From NCBI RefSeq assembly GCF_022376445.1, contig NW_025955115.1, forward strand, positions 1 to 64,000: a stretch of 64,000 nucleotides of DNA, given 5' to 3'. The position numbers were made by a program, and so were the translations under genes. Under the pieces are notes generated by a model. That model had not been told where the DNA came from and searched no databases. It was given only the letters and a program-made list of their open reading frames with translations. Below, piece by piece: positions 10,814 through 23,995 of this stretch. This DNA is from Fomitopsis serialis (taxonomy: Eukaryota; Basidiomycota; Agaricomycetes; Polyporales; Fomitopsidaceae). Each line of letters opens with the position of its first letter. Positions within the stretch are counted from its first letter, which is position 1.

Positions 10814-11635
10814 GAGTTCGTGGCCCGTTGGCGGCGCGGGGAAGCCGCTGCGGCGGGGCGCGACGGCAGAGGACGCGTCGACGGGGGAGAGCTCGAGGTC
10901 TGCGCGTAAGGACGTCAGCAGGGGCAGTCGTGGTACAGGGATGGCGCACCTCGGAGGATCGGGGGCGACATGGGCAGCGCGGGCGGGATGTGCAGGAGGA
11001 GCGAGTCGTGGGCCTCATGGCACCGTGTGGCGCTTAATACTTACCGGTCGTCGAGCTAAGTCGTGGATTTTGACGGCCAATATTAATTTGAACTTACTGA
11101 TATGTGCGTCACCAGCGATGCGACCTGGATGCGACGTGGCTGAGACGCAAAACGCTTTTGGAATGCCCGGCCTCGGACTATCGGACAACTGGCAACCGTA
11201 CTTACATCAGTTCGCGCCGCATCATATCCCAATGGGAAGCCTTCGGTTCCTACTCGACTGCACCCAACTTTGGCGAGGTGGCACGACACGGCCGCGCGAG
11301 CCTGAACTCACGCAGTTCCCTCGAAATGTATCAACCGTACAGTCATACTGCATGTAAGTAGACCGAGGGAGGAGGGAAGGGAAATGAGAAAGACGGGGAG
11401 AAGAATGTGTGTGGCGAGTCGCGAGGGCGAGAAGAGGCGGCGCGGATGCGCATATGCCGTGAACGGTGGCACGACCTATGTAAGTACATGCGGCGTACTC
11501 CATCCGTTCATACAATCTCAGCTTCGTGCGGTGAGTCCTTCCAGCCTGGTTCTCACACGCATGATGCTGAACAACATGTCTAGTGTGCAATGAGACTTGA
11601 CGTCTTCAGTCTATATGCCTGCTGACGTTGGAGCT

Positions 11636-12350
11636 TACCTACCCGTTCACTTGTCTACTCCACCCACCCACTCGCTCGCCCGCCCGTCTGCCTACTCACC
11701 TCTCGCCAGCTCGTTCGCCTGCCCACTTTCGCTCTCTCACTAGCCTCGCCCACCCGCCCTTGCTTTCTTACCAGTTCGTCCGCCTTCCTTCCCTCGCCCG
11801 CTCTCCGGTTCTGCTCACCCTTGCCCTCTTGCTATTTCGCATGACTGCCTGCTCGCTGGTACACTCGCTCGCCCGCTCTCGTCCGCGCGCGCTCGCCCTC
11901 TCACTAGCTCGCTCGCTCGCCCACCCGCTCTTGCTCGTTTGTCCTCGTCCTCACCGTCGTTCTCGCCCGCAAATTCACCGTCTGCCCGCTCGCCCGCCTG
12001 CCTATTCGCCTGTCATTACATGCCCGCGGCTTCTCGCTCGTCTACCCACTCTCGTCCGGCTGCCGCTCTCGCTTGGCCGCTGGCTCTGTCTGCCCACCCG
12101 TTCGCCTCTTGTCCACGTTCCCGCTCGCCCGCTTACTCGTTCCGTTCTCATGCTGGCCCTTGTATGTTCGTATTCGGGGTCGCGGTGTCTGCAGGCTGTC
12201 TACTTCATCAACCTGTTTGTTGATTCACATGTTCGCTCACTCACGCTTACACGTTCATACACTCGCCCATCCAATTCAGTTTTATGGCGTTTTTTTTTGC
12301 TGCGTACCTTCACTCGTTCACTCATACTACTACGTGCTCGGACTTGTGTA
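11636..12350. repeat. Low-complexity pyrimidine-rich tract
   Basis: About 700 bp built from variations on CTCGCCCGC, CTCACTCG and CCCACCCG; the + strand is almost purine-free over long stretches. It creates a spurious 252-codon ORF of Ser/Leu/Pro/Arg. No gene is called here. The flanks 10814-11635 and 12351-12639 also show no gene. Confidence 0.75.
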
Positions 12351-12639
12351 GAACCTTACTTTGATGTCAAAAGCAGCTGTATATGAAGGCCTCAACCATG
12401 TAAGATCGTATATGAAATATATGGAGAGCATCTCGTGCGTCGGCAAAGCCTGCAGTTCGAATGTCCGGTCGAAAGAACCTGAGCAATCGCTCTACGGAAG
12501 GCTCTCACTGTTGAGTTCTTGCATCGGCACCTGGCGTATTCTCTCGGCCAGGCCTCTCAGGATCGAAGTGCCCAGTAACCAAGACTTTGTGCGCGAGGTC
12601 GTACAGTCTCGCCGTTCTAAGGGGTGTGATCGATGTCAT

Positions 12640-15600
12640 TCAAAAGCACTTGAGAAACAATTGCAATGGAAAGACGTACTCAATGATCGGATCAGGGTGC
12701 TTCAGGTCAATGTTGTTCGGTAGAGGGCTTAGCCACTTCAATTTGAACGTGTCGTATCGCTGCAGGAGAGATGGGGCGTAGCAATTTGTGGGGAGTCCAA
12801 CGATGGGAGGGCGGGTACAGGGGTGTTGACTAGCCACGCGAAAGTGCGGCCAACCGCCCTGTGAAGCCTTGAAGCCTCCTCTGTAGCGCGTCCATAGGTG
12901 AAGCGAATCGAGCGTGCGTAGCCATGTTTGAAGTTCTGCAGAGCGCCAAGTCTTGGAACGTATGAAGTACGTGGCTTCCCCTCTCCCAGCTTCGTGATCG
13001 GACTCATCGGTGCTCATACCATGAACGCCAAGCGCATCTACAAGTTCCGTGGCCCTCGTAGAAAGCAACGATACCGAAACGTTGCGTCTTCTCTGAAAAA
13101 GCTGTTCCAAACAAAGCATTAATGGCAAGAAAGCTTCCGCATTCGCAACGACGTCTTACCTGCCGTTTCCGTTCCTGCTGCCTGTGACGCTTCTGCTCGT
13201 ACAGAGCCTCGGATTGCGCTATCGCCTGGTCTCGATACTGCCGGCGCAGAGTGTCCGTGTGGGCCATCCAAGCTTGTTTCACTTCATCCTCCGACTTTTC
13301 TATCCGGGGATACTGGGCCTTGAAGTCCGCTGCGAAGACTCTCGCTGTAGATAGATTCCAAGCAGACGAAGGTCGAGCGTGTATGTCATAAGAGAAGTTA
13401 TCCGCGCTGCAACACTCGCGGCCGCTGCTGGGGTCGAAGGCTGCGATCTGCTCTGCAGACGGGATGTTGGCGAACGGGGACTTGTGTGTATCACGTTTCA
13501 TCAAACGAAGAGCGTGGGTACGTATGCAATCCTAGAGGCTTATTGTAAGGGTGTACCCTAATGTCGAGATCATTATACCATTCTCACCTTGAACGTATTC
13601 TCCTCCGGAGCCTTCCTCTTGCGCTGGCGATGATTGGTAGGTAAGCGTGTGTTGTCCGGCATCATGTCCATCTCGTCGTCAGCCATATCATCATCGCCCT
13701 TGTATCTCCGGGAACTAGCATGCCCTTTGACCGTCGGTGCACTCGAAGAAGAAGCACCGGTTGCATTCCCAGATGACGATGATGACTCGTGGGCTACGGG
13801 AGCCTCCGCTGAATCTCTCGCAGACATTGCGGATCGTATGCCGGCTTCTACCGACAGTTTCAATGATTGCGAGATACTGCTTACGAGTTCGGACATTCTG
13901 GTGTCCATGCTGTGTTTCATGCTTTGCTCAAGTATAACCATATCGCGCCGGGTGAGCGGGGTTAAGTCAGTCCTCGACGGCGCATCGACATCCTAGGGGC
14001 AAGAAAATAAGCTAGATTAGCATCTATTTGAAGAGTGGTAGCGCAATCTCCTACGTTGCTTGCTTGCCTCGACGCTGGGTTAGCCTGCGTTTTACGTGAT
14101 CTGGCAGGCTCAGACATCCCTTGTGGTTGGGAGGGGCTCGAAGCCGCGCTAGCCCTCGGATGCGCTGGCGGCTCTGGGACGGCTAAGCCAGTACCGGCTT
14201 GGTGCGCAGAAGTGTCTGCCCGTACAGCCGTCCTCGTCGACGTCGTACGCTGGTATTTGCTCTTGTCAAACTTCTCGAACTGGCGCCGCGATGCCCCGGA
14301 TCCCTGCGAAAAATGAGGTTACATGGAGCATTACTAGTAAGACGTAGTAGTACGCACCGTCTGTGGCGCATTGTGATTAGCAGCGGGTGGCATCGCCGCT
14401 GAGTGCACCTGGTTTGCATGAGAACGTATACGGATAGGTAATGAAAATGGTACACACTGTTGAATCCAGTTGCTGCGTTGGCGCTACGCCTGGATTCCGG
14501 TGGCGCCTCTCGTCTCCCGCCTGTCGGAGTGGCTCCGCTAAGGTCGAATCCGTGTCGGAGTATCCCTCACGCCCTTTGCCCTTATCAACTTGCGGAGGAC
14601 GTTCAGTCGATGTCGAGCTTGCATCGTCCTCAGCAGAAGATGGCCCGTCCATAGGTACGTCGTGGTCCTGGGATAGCTTGGGGTTGACAAAGTCAGGATG
14701 ATGGTGAAATTCATTGTCTCATCTGACTCACGTATCGAGAAAGACTTTCCAAGAACATGTTAGATTGCGCTGGTGCAGGGGCCACTGAGGGCTCCGAGCT
14801 CTCGTTTGCGGCGTCCTAGGCACGGGTCGTTGAGCGCCCACTGGGCAGATGAGGAGGAGGAGAAAGCTTACGTCTGCCGACATAGGTACGTCACTATCTT
14901 GTGACTGCGTCACGTCTGAGGTTGGAATGATCTCCATGCGCTCATCATGATCAGGCATTGGATGCATCTCGGCCACGGCGGGCTGATGCTGCGCTTGCAA
15001 ATCCTACAATGTAAGATCATTATCAACGGCGATCGTTACCGAGTGATTCAAACGTACCGGAGACGGAACGACGTGTGTACGCTGGCTTCCAACCATTGTT
15101 CGATCGCCTTCAGCGATGCGATCTTCAGTTGTCGATCCATGGGTCTTTTCATTCGCACGGTTATTAGAGATCACGAGCACTCGCAGGACTGGAATTACTG
15201 ACCAGGTTTACTTGATGGAGGGGTGGCGTTGCCTCACTGGCAGGAGCACCGCCCGAGGCTCCTACATCAGTATCACTGCGATGAGCTTGTCCGGCCCCAT
15301 CATCCATGTCCACGTCTTGTTCTAAAGCCTAGTGCGAGAGATAGGTTACTTCTCCGATCATTGGAACGCCTGAAATTGACAGCACGCTCACGCTTGTTGT
15401 AGCCTCGTTCTTAGGCCGCTCATACTCCTCGGCTGACGTAGCGTGTCTCTCCCAGGAGGTTGATGCAGTCGCCCCTGAGATTGGCTGGAGAGAAAACACC
15501 GCATTAGCAGTGTTGCCCCCGTAGTATAGAGGCCAACTCACTACGCCTTGGCTTGTTTCGGATTCTTGGGTCCACTCCGAACCTTCGCCGTGCACTTCCT

Positions 15601-16713
15601 CGCGCGAAGATGACGTCTTAGAGTATGGCTCGCGAAGCTCTTTCCTTTGAGCCCGTTCAACTCTTCGCTTTCCCGGTGCGTATGCAGACAAAGGATGCAG
15701 CTTCCGATCAGCTGATTTGCCTGCCTTTGAATCGGCGGATTCGCCTGGCTTTGGAGCGGCGGGTTCGCCTGGGTTGTCTCGGTCTTCCGCAGGGCGGCCG
15801 GTCGCGTATTCAGCGATCGAGTGAAACAAATTCTGGAGGCTTTGCAGTTCAACTTGTGCGGATGGCACGAGCGCGTTCTGTCATGGTCTCGTTAATGCCG
15901 TCAAATCAGCGTGGATCTGCTGGACAATACCTGCAATGCGGAGAGGGTGGATCTCGTCCATTCGGACGACCCTATGCCAGCGGCGTCTGCCTGTTGCTCT
16001 CTGTGATTATTCAACGGCGGCGAAACAACAGATATGTGAACGAACCTGCACAGAACCCCCGCGGTCGTGATCTTCTTGACGTCCAACACCGGTGCCCTGA
16101 ACGCTGGCCTCGTTTGCCTCGGCCTCATTTGCATGAGAGTAGTGTAAGTAATCCTCGGTGGCCTCATCCTGCTGATTACCGGCCGTTTCCTCTTGCATGA
16201 TGGTGGCATTGTTTTCTGACTGTATACATGCTGATGAGCAAGGTCGCCCGGACGAAAGACAAGCTCAATTGGCACTTACCGCTGGTGGAACCGCCGGTGG
16301 AACTGCTGGTGGAACTGCTGGTGGAACTGCTGGTGGAACTGCTGGTGGAACTGCTGGTGGAACTGCTGGTGGAACCGCTGGTGGAACCGGTCTGACCACT
16401 TCAGCCGCCGTGTTGCTTCCAGTCTTCGGATGCCGAGCTAAGCCAGCAATCATCAACGCGCATACAAGCCACGTACCAGGTTGTCAAGAGTAGCTCTAAA
16501 CCTCTTGAGCTGCTTGACCCATGTCGGTGTTGTGGGAGTCTGTCTCCGAATCTCCACCCTGCGGGGCGGGGAACGCGACCGGACAATAGTGTTTCCTTTC
16601 ACCACTAGCTGCCGCGCCCCGGAGTCTTCAAGTCGCCTCTTCACTCCGGCGACAGGGGGAGGCTCTTCAGGGTCAGGGAGCTTGGAGGCGGAGGCTTTGG
16701 GTTCCTCGGGCAT
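12640..16713 (-). CDS. Large multi-exon conserved agaricomycete protein (cargo)
   Basis: A chain of minus-strand exons from the ATG at 16713 (MPEEPKAS...) to 12640. The N-terminal exon is basic (RSRSPPRRVEIRRQ). It is followed by an exon made mostly of a 12-bp repeat, several charged Ser/Glu/Asp-rich exons, and a helical exon (SQSLKLSVEAGIRSAM). The two C-terminal exons are the best conserved: DIHARPSSAWNLSTARVFA...QAWMAHTDTLRRQY and KTWRSAELQTWLRTLDSLHL...VGLPTNCY. I associate these patterns with hypothetical proteins found in many copies in agaricomycete genomes, often near DNA transposons; no biochemical role is known to me. It might be a second element-encoded protein. The exact exon set is uncertain. 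Confidence 0.5.
16281..16388. repeat. 12-bp minisatellite inside a predicted exon
   Basis: Nine copies of GCTGGTGGAACT with a few C variants at the edges. The unit is a multiple of three, so copy-number change keeps frame. On the minus strand it reads as FHQQ repeats if the upstream intron is spliced as predicted, or as VPPA repeats in another frame. Confidence 0.9.
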
Positions 16714-17403
16714 GGTGATCAGTTGGCGAGGGAGACGACAACGGCAGCGTACAGAGAGAAGGAATCCATCCGACTTTATGACAAAGGGACTGCCACCGCG
16801 AATAGGACAATGCAGACGCGATGCGCAGGCCTGCGCTTAATCGGAGATGAAGCGTCGTGGTGCACACTGAGGTGGGAGTCCGGAGCAGATGAGATCGACA
16901 ACATGGCAACACGTGCATATAGTGCCACAGGACATGCAGCAGCACGCTTGTCGATAACATGCGTCATATGCAGTTGAGCTCCGGCTCTGCAATTGGGGTA
17001 TGAGATTCAGTGCAGTTGAGCTCGGGATGGCGTGCAACTCATCCTCAGTGCGGCACAATCGGAGTTGATGCTGTTTGCTGTAGCGTGTATGGCAAGCGCA
17101 GATAGCCGTGAGGGGCCGGGGACGTCGGCATATGAACGCACTGAGGTCGTAAACAATCCCGAAGGACGCTGAGAGCAGCGCCTACTGCATGAGAAGCACG
17201 CGTGACCCGTCTCCCCCGCAAGCGGGACCATGTGTATCGCTCATTGTCGGTTACGGACAGGTAGATACGATTCTTGCAATTTGGGAACAACAGCCACTGT
17301 CGGCACTCACCCCGACCTCCTGTTCTGTGTGCCGATGCGCACCACTTCGGAAATACTAGCGACAGACGCAGTATTCAGTGCCACTTCACGCCTATACCTG
17401 AGC
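16714..17403. other. Intergenic, no gene seen
   Basis: Space between the start of the 12640-16713 gene and the end of the WD40 gene. Small ORFs only. Confidence 0.45.
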
Positions 17404-19286
17404 CTACTGAGGCGGAGGTAGCCTTTCCATGATATCCAGCGGAAGCCCGAGAGCCCTGAGTGCTTGCCCCCTTACCCACTCCGATGCGACGTATAGCACC
17501 TGGCGAGCCACGCTTTCGCCGACCAGATAAACATCTGTTGCAGCGTACACGCCCCATCTCCAGCAGTGCAACAGAGCCGACCATACGAAGTGAGCCTGTG
17601 TCAGAACAACATGAGAAAGATCGAGCAACGCTGCAAGACTACTCACACCATGGATCATTGCGCGACCACAGTCGCCCCATGGGACGAGAATGCCCATCTT
17701 CAGAGAGATCCAGCAGAGTCCGAGGGATATCGTTAGAACCGCAATCGTGCGAAGGACTGCCCGCAGTTCCTCCACCGTAGGGATCAGTCGATCAGACTAA
17801 AACAGTTTTAGCAGAAGGAGCACAACACATCGACGAAAACACGCACCTTCAAGTTGAGACCCACTAAAAATGCCTCTACGAACGACTCGGGCCTTTGCTG
17901 TAAGCTGGCTTCACGTTATATACTATGAGCACGGCTTGCTGAAGATAGGACCCGTGGTAGACGTACGGATTTTCGCGCGCCATACTCTGATATAAGTTTC
18001 AGGGCCCATTGTGGCGGATCCCGTGGCAAGATAACATATGTTTCCCTTCCTGCAGCTCTACGAGCGAAATCAGATACGAGGAAGTTCGACGTGTGCGAAC
18101 TTACTGCGACGGCCATAATGATGTCCTCTAGACGTGCGCGTGAGCGTGAACATTGATCGATGGCATCCGCAGACGGCTTACCTTGATGCGACAGCGACTG
18201 GAACAGCTCCCCGGTGCCTGTCTGCCAAATACACACATCTCCTGTGGATGTACCGCATACAACTGCCCGACCCTCATGGATGAAGGCCGTCTGTAAGGCA
18301 ATGCGTGGAAGCGGCTGATCGGTAAATCTCAATAGACGACGAGGCCTCTGCTCGTGTCCGCCCATTGAGTAGAGATGCACACCGTCGCGGAGGTTGTGGA
18401 CTGCGATGAAGCGGAAGCCAGGGCTTATCGCCGAGTGTCCCCTAATGGCGATGAGTTTATGTTGCCAGCGAAGAGCGTAGAAGGGATCCTACATAGAAGG
18501 GTAAGCTTCAGGCGGTACAATGCGCCACTGCGGCTGCCGAGTTTGCACGTCCCAACAACTGCCATCAATGCGTCAGCGAGGCATGGGCCGCAGGAGACGA
18601 AGTCCTCACACTATTCCGCTGACCGTATATGTGGTCACGAGAATCCGCCCGTGCTTGTCGAATCTCAACGCGACCGCGCTATCTTCTGTATCGACGTTCT
18701 TCGACGCGGCCGCATTGTCCCCTGTGCCGACACTCTCTTGTAGACGTGGCAGCGGCATGCTGACACTGTAGCGATCTACCACGATGTCAGTAAGATGGTC
18801 CGACTGAATGCCTGCAGCCGGCGCACTAGGGGAAGTCTCTTTTGCGATGACGACGTCAAGCCCGATCGAAGCTGCCAGACACGCCGTCATAGCACTATAG
18901 TCCATATCGAAGACGTTCGCTTGTCCTCCAAGATCAAGGTCGTAGACCTCGCTGCGTATCTGCGCTGTATTTTAAGCCCTTCGAGCTGACGTTTGGAGCC
19001 CGGGATCACTCACCGGAGAGAAATAGCGTACTTGCCGGATTGCGCCGCTCTCGCAGCCGACAATAATCGTCTCCTTGTGCACGGGATGCCATAAAATGCT
19101 GTCGACGACGCTATCGACTGAGAGGCGGTACAAGAGGTTGCCGGTGCGGACATCCCAAATGATCACAGCCCCATCGTCACCTCCGCTGGCGAGGTAGGTA
19201 CTATCCGGTGAGAAGGCGAGGACGTTGATAGTGTCAGAGTGTCCTCCCCTAAGCGTGAGGGTAGGGACGTAAGCAGTGGAGGCCAT
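17404..19286 (-). CDS. WD40-repeat protein with C-terminal membrane segment (cargo)
   Basis: The ATG at 19286 starts MASTAYVPTLTLRGGHSDTI, with a typical first blade (VLAFSPDSTYLASGGDDGAVIIWDVRTG) and a second (VVDSILWHPVHKETIIVGCESG). Later exons hold further, weaker blades: FDKHGRILVTTYT, a WDVQT-type strand, then VVCGTSTGDVCIWQTGTGELFQSLSHQG near 18200. After an intron near 17800 the final exon encodes EELRAVLRTIAVLTISLGLCWISLKMG and another hydrophobic stretch before LPPPQ. This suggests a beta-propeller held at a membrane by its C-terminus. One predicted exon near 18490 needs a splice to avoid a stop, so the model should be checked. Function unknown. Confidence 0.6.
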
Positions 19287-19816
19287 CGCTGCCAAGGAAC
19301 GTGAAGATAGGCGGCCCTTAAGAGCCACTCAGGAGGGCATGCGGCCATATGGTGACCTGCAATTTGAAGTCAGCATGCTGCCGTCGCTGGTGAGGCAGCA
19401 GGCTTAAAGGAACACGCCTCATGGCATTACTCACTAATTACTGGCGGCCGCAGGTCGGCCGGGCGTAGCACTGTCAGATCTCGGAGGCAATCCCAGATTC
19501 CCAGATACTTGCGATCGTGTGATCCGGAGGAGGAATCGAGGCGCAATCTTGAGATCATTTGTGCCACTGGTCGTGAGCGCCGTCACGCCGGGTGAGTGCT
19601 CCAGGACGCCGGTGAACCTTTGTCCTACCACCCACCGTTGCGAACGCCAGTGACCTCTCCAGTAGATACGCCGCTCGATGCATCGCCGCATGGATTGCTA
19701 CGGTGTGGCGTCCCGATGTCCCTTTGTGCAGGTTCGCCGTATAGAAGACCCAGCGCTGGACTCATGCAAGATGCCCCCAGGACGTGACACCAAGGCCTTC
19801 TCCTCGTCGCCTTACC

Positions 19817-20457
19817 ATGCTCGCAACTTGCCCAGTGTGCCTCAACGCTGCCGTGCAGGGTGGGGCTCAGTTCATCTGTATCAAAGCCTGTGGTGAGCCG
19901 TTATTCCTAACACAGCGTGTAGTCTTGGTAAACGAATGCTACACAGGACACGTCGTCTGTGTCGACTGCTTTCGTCAAATTCGCAGACATTTTGTACAGT
20001 CGCTGTGCCACGTATGTCGGCAACCGTTCCAACTGGAGGCCGACATTGTTGCGATCCGCTTCAGATTCGGGCAGCCCACGTACCATCCCACGCTGTTCAA
20101 CAACCTCATTCGCAGGTAAGCATGAAAAACAAACATTGAATCAAATGAGTAGTCTTACAGCTCTACGAGAATAGGAACGCTGCCCGCTTTATAGAAGAGA
20201 GGGCCTTTATCGAAGCAGAACGAGAGCGTCTGCGTAACTCTAAGCAAACCCTTTGCCGGCTGAACCACGTCCAGCACGAACGCATACAAGCCCACCATGA
20301 TTTGCTTCGCAAGCTGAGAGATCGCACCTTGGTACTGCAGCAAGAGATCGCTCGGCTGCGTCTCGAAATCAGGCAGGAGTTCGCTCAGGTTTCCCTTGCG
20401 ATGGACAGCCTGCAGTCCCTTGTCTTCGTCGTAAGCCCCACGAGTGCTCTGTGCTGA
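19817..20457 (+). CDS. RING finger / coiled-coil protein 2 (cargo)
   Basis: The ATG at 19817 begins MLATCPVC. Exons join at about 19891/19945 and across a short intron near 20117-20160. The joined RING has CPVC, CIKACGH, CVDC and CHVC, a full C3HC4 set. It is followed by a linker (ADIVAIRFRF...) and a long heptad helix rich in Arg, Glu and Gln that ends near 20430. Architecture and size match the proteins at 7362 and 33805, although sequence outside the zinc ligands is diverged. Likely a ubiquitin ligase; target unknown. Translation may end at 20455-20457 or splice further from the GTAAGC at about 20431. Confidence 0.75.
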
Positions 20458-20588
20458 CGATAGAACGCTAACTAATTCACAAGGAATACTAAATGGAGGA
20501 CGTAACGCGTCGGCAACACGAGCTCCCACGAGCTCCGTCGTATATGCATATGCAATGAGGAAGCGGCCGTTATGTGCAACCACAATGT

Positions 20589-20698
20589 GTTCCACTCTTC
20601 TTTTACCATAATTCGTTCCACTCTTCTTTTACTACAATGCGTTCCACTCTCCTTGCTATAATGCGTTCCACTCTCCTTACTATAATGCGTTCCACTCT
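20589..20698. repeat. Tandem repeat, five copies of 24-26 bp
   Basis: GTTCCACTCT recurs at 20589, 20615, 20641, 20665 and 20689 with similar AT-rich spacers. It lies just downstream of RING protein 2. Confidence 0.85.
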
Positions 20699-20732
20699 TT
20701 GAAGTCTTCCACACTCGAATCAAACCTTCATG

Positions 20733-21741
20733 CTATGTTCGTCCGCTGAGCGAGTTTCCCACATCATGGCTCCGAGCACATGAGGAATTCGAGATGTATG
20801 ACGTCCCGCCCTTAATTCTCGCGAGGACGTAAGATGTCGCGGGGCCGTCGTACAAGAGAGATGGCCAAATTCTCGAAGGATGCTCGGTTTGCTCCGAAGT
20901 CTTCACTTTCCAAAGCAGGCATCTGTTCCCAAAAACGGGGAGGCGGCGTGGACCAAGCGTGGACTCACCGTCCGCACTATATCTGAGATCTCTAGGAGCG
21001 ATCCTCACACGCCCCGGAGCGCCCTTTCAGGATCGGCGCTACCATACTGTACCTCCCCGTGCCCAAAATAGCCGATGGGACTGACTCCGTTTACCGGCTT
21101 TGACCAGTCGGTGCAGCTCTAGCAGTCAGTAGTCTTCTGTCTCTGCCCTTTTCCTCGGCTCCTCTCTCTGAGTCAGAGGTTTTAGTATGCGAAGCCAACG
21201 CCTTTACGACCGACCCAAACGGGCCTTTGTCGTATGCGCTGGGCCACCCCGGGCAGCGGGTTCTGGGCACTGCAACGTGGGGACCTCATTTGCGCTGGAC
21301 GCATCACAGCTTACCACCGCCGACATTGAATCCTTTTGAGCTAAGCGAGGAAGACAGGCCTTCATGCCTCACGGATTTCATTGACGAGGCCTCATGGTCC
21401 TGTCTGAGGTGCTTCACGAATTCGATAGGCCAACACGCTGTCGTTCTTTGTCCTTTGAGCCAATGGAATCCGCTGACGCTTTGCCGAGGGCCGCCCATCC
21501 TAGGGCTAGTCAAGGTCTAGATTGTGAGGTGTCAAGAGCCGCTACCTTCCGCACAAAGTCAGGCTCCTGATGGGTTCATTCTTCAGCCGAGAACCCGAGA
21601 GTGCGCCAAACACATTGCTTCACGGTTCCAGGACGCATTCTATAATCCTGAAGCCGTATGGTCGTTGCTGCATGAGATAGACGTCTTATACCGACCCCGC
21701 GACCTCGACTCAGCTAATCCCCTTGTCTAGCATCACCCTCC
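20733..21741. other. Weak coding signals only
   Basis: Several + strand frames (about 21190-21730) have protein-like composition but no convincing splice-linked model or motif. They could be upstream exons of the gene at 21742 or a decayed gene. Confidence 0.3.
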
Positions 21742-23329
21742 ATGGCATCGAACAGCACTGCATCAGCATCCTCCAGCGCCCGCCGACGTTCAACACGGCT
21801 CAATCCAGAGAACCAGGACGCTGACAGGCCGGCCTCTGATGAGGTGATGAATCCGCGCGCCGCTCCCCGTGGTGCGTCAGACGACCTGCGGCAGGCCGAC
21901 TCGGAGGACACGGGCAAGTCGGTCGGTGTACGCGATGAGATATCAGCGCTGACATCCTTGATCTTCTACGTCTACAGCTCGAAGGACGCTCGAGGAGTGC
22001 ATTGCCCGGCTCACGATTTTCATCCGCCAGGGCCCATACCGTGACGCTGCGGTCCGGGGTCCTTTGGCCATTACTCAAGACGCATACATCGCTCCTCGCC
22101 GGTTGCCCACTGTGATCACGGTCTCGCCTCGTCTTGTGAGTAGCGACGCCCAGGATACAATTGCCTACAGCGAAGCTCACGGGTGTACAGATGATCATAG
22201 GCATCGCTGCGGTCTTCGTGTCGCTGCTGGCGTCTTTTCCCGGCCCTCGCCATTACGTTGCATCGTATGCGTCCTGGGCTGTCAGCCCAGTCACTATGCT
22301 ACTCCTCGACCAAGATCCTCTCAGGATGTCGATGATGCGGACCACAGTGTGCACGCTCCCCGCCGTGACCATGCTGATTCCTACCTGCCGAGTGGTCCCA
22401 GAACCGCTAGGCAAGGTCGGCTGGGCGGAGTTTGCCGAGCTCGTCAACATACAGGGTTCCTTGATAGCAGGCGCGTTGGACGAGACCTCGGAGCACCTGC
22501 AGATCGCCCTTCGACTTCACTCCGTCGTCTTAAAGCTCCACACCACGTCGCAGCTGCACTTCGGCTCCGCGGAACGCCTCAATTTGACCGAAGGATCGAG
22601 GACCTTGTTGACCTCCAGCGGCAACGCTACGTTGCAAGCCGTAGAACTTAGCCTGCAAATAAATTCGGTGACCAACAAGTAAGTGTAGGGCCGTTACTAC
22701 GGATGATATCAACATCTCATCTTGATGTTTTCTCCAGCGCTGATTATGCGAGCCGCTTGGCCCTTCTCATCATGAGCCGCGTACAGGCTACGTCGCGCGC
22801 CTTCGCTGGCGACATGTTCTACCCGTCTGAGCGATGGCTCGTCGCGCGGTTGTTCCAGGTCATCAAAGACGAAACACGGTCGTCTTTCATGCACATCTCT
22901 TGGGAATTGTTAGCCACGAAGAGTGCGCTCCTCCCGCTGGTAGAGGATCTCTCTCGTCTCGAAGAACACGTGTCTAGGCTCTGTTGGCCGAAGCCCTTGG
23001 GCAGGGCGGTGTCTGTTCGCAGAATATTGCATCCCAATTCCGAGGACACCCGCTGCCGAGATCTGACGCTCGCCCTCGAGATGGTACGCTTCGACGCCGA
23101 GGGACTATTCAACTCCGTGCGCGAGTTGTTTGTGCTGCTCGCTGATAGCCAGCGCCGACTGGCCGAACTGGAAGAGTGGGTCGCGCAGCAGGAAACGTCC
23201 CTAGCTCCCGATCTCCGATACACTCGTGGGCACGTCGCCGAACTTGTGTACAACAGGCGTTACGTGTATTCAGCGAAAAGGGACACTGGAGTTATCCAGC
23301 CCCTTAGAGCCCTTGTCTTCGGTCAGTAG
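21742..23329 (+). CDS. Membrane/helical protein, family member 1 (cargo)
   Basis: The ATG at 21742 opens a serine-rich N-terminus (MASNSTASASS). After an intron near 21930-21990 comes TLEECIARLTIFIRQGPYRDAA, then after another near 22138-22176 a hydrophobic segment, MIIGIAAVFVSLLASF. The rest is a long helical region (LVNIQGSLIAGALDETSEHL..., then NADYASRLALLIMSR...) ending at 23329. A related layout, with a hydrophobic N-terminal segment, paired helices and a similar intron position, occurs at 26538-27667. I recall such proteins as common and uncharacterised in Polyporales and relatives. A membrane-anchored helical bundle is likely; function unknown. Confidence 0.65.
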
Positions 23330-23837
23330 GCGACTACATCTTCTCTTAGCACGCTGTTATGCCACCCCTTGTACAAATCTACCAGTATGCTCTCGCCTCC
23401 GTGTTCTCTATCACCATGTTCTCTATCTACTGTTCTGGCGTCTCCCCACATGTACCTAAGCACGTATGATTGTTGGCTATGACGACTATGCTATGCTTAC
23501 TGCGTGTGCTGGCCAAGCCTGAGCCCCGCCTCCTTTCACCGTGCTTCCAATGTAGATGCAGCTCGGGCGTCGGCATATGCGAGCGCAATAGGCTTGCTAC
23601 AGCTGCCCATGGCCGGCGCTCCGAGCATTGGTTGCTCCCGGTGAGCCATAGCTAATGACAACTTCGCGACACTCATAGGAACGCCCTGCGCTGCGTCTCG
23701 TCGTGCGGCGGCGCGATGATTTCGGCGCGCAAAAAATGTGGCCAGAACCGCTGAATATCATAGACTCGAGAGCACATTGTATGATAAGCAGACTCGTAAC
23801 CAACACTTCGTGAAGGAAGATGGGGTGGAGCAGGAAG

Positions 23838-23995
23838 GGATGCGTGCAGGAAACTAAATACTGGAATCAACGCAAAAGGGGGAAATAAACGGCCCAGGAC
23901 GAGATGGAATGATTAGGGATGCGTGCAGGAAACTGAATACAGGAATCAACGCAAAAGGGGGGAATTCACGGTCCAGGACGAGATGGAATCATTCG
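23838..23995. repeat. 79-bp direct tandem duplication
   Basis: GGATGCGTGCAGGAAACT... recurs at 23838 and 23917 with a few mismatches and one length change in a G run. It lies in non-coding DNA; 23330-24104 shows no gene. Confidence 0.85.

Noticed and set aside
11628..12386. 252-codon + strand ORF
   Set aside because: It is produced by the low-complexity pyrimidine tract; composition is almost only Ser, Leu, Pro, Arg and Thr, with no motif.
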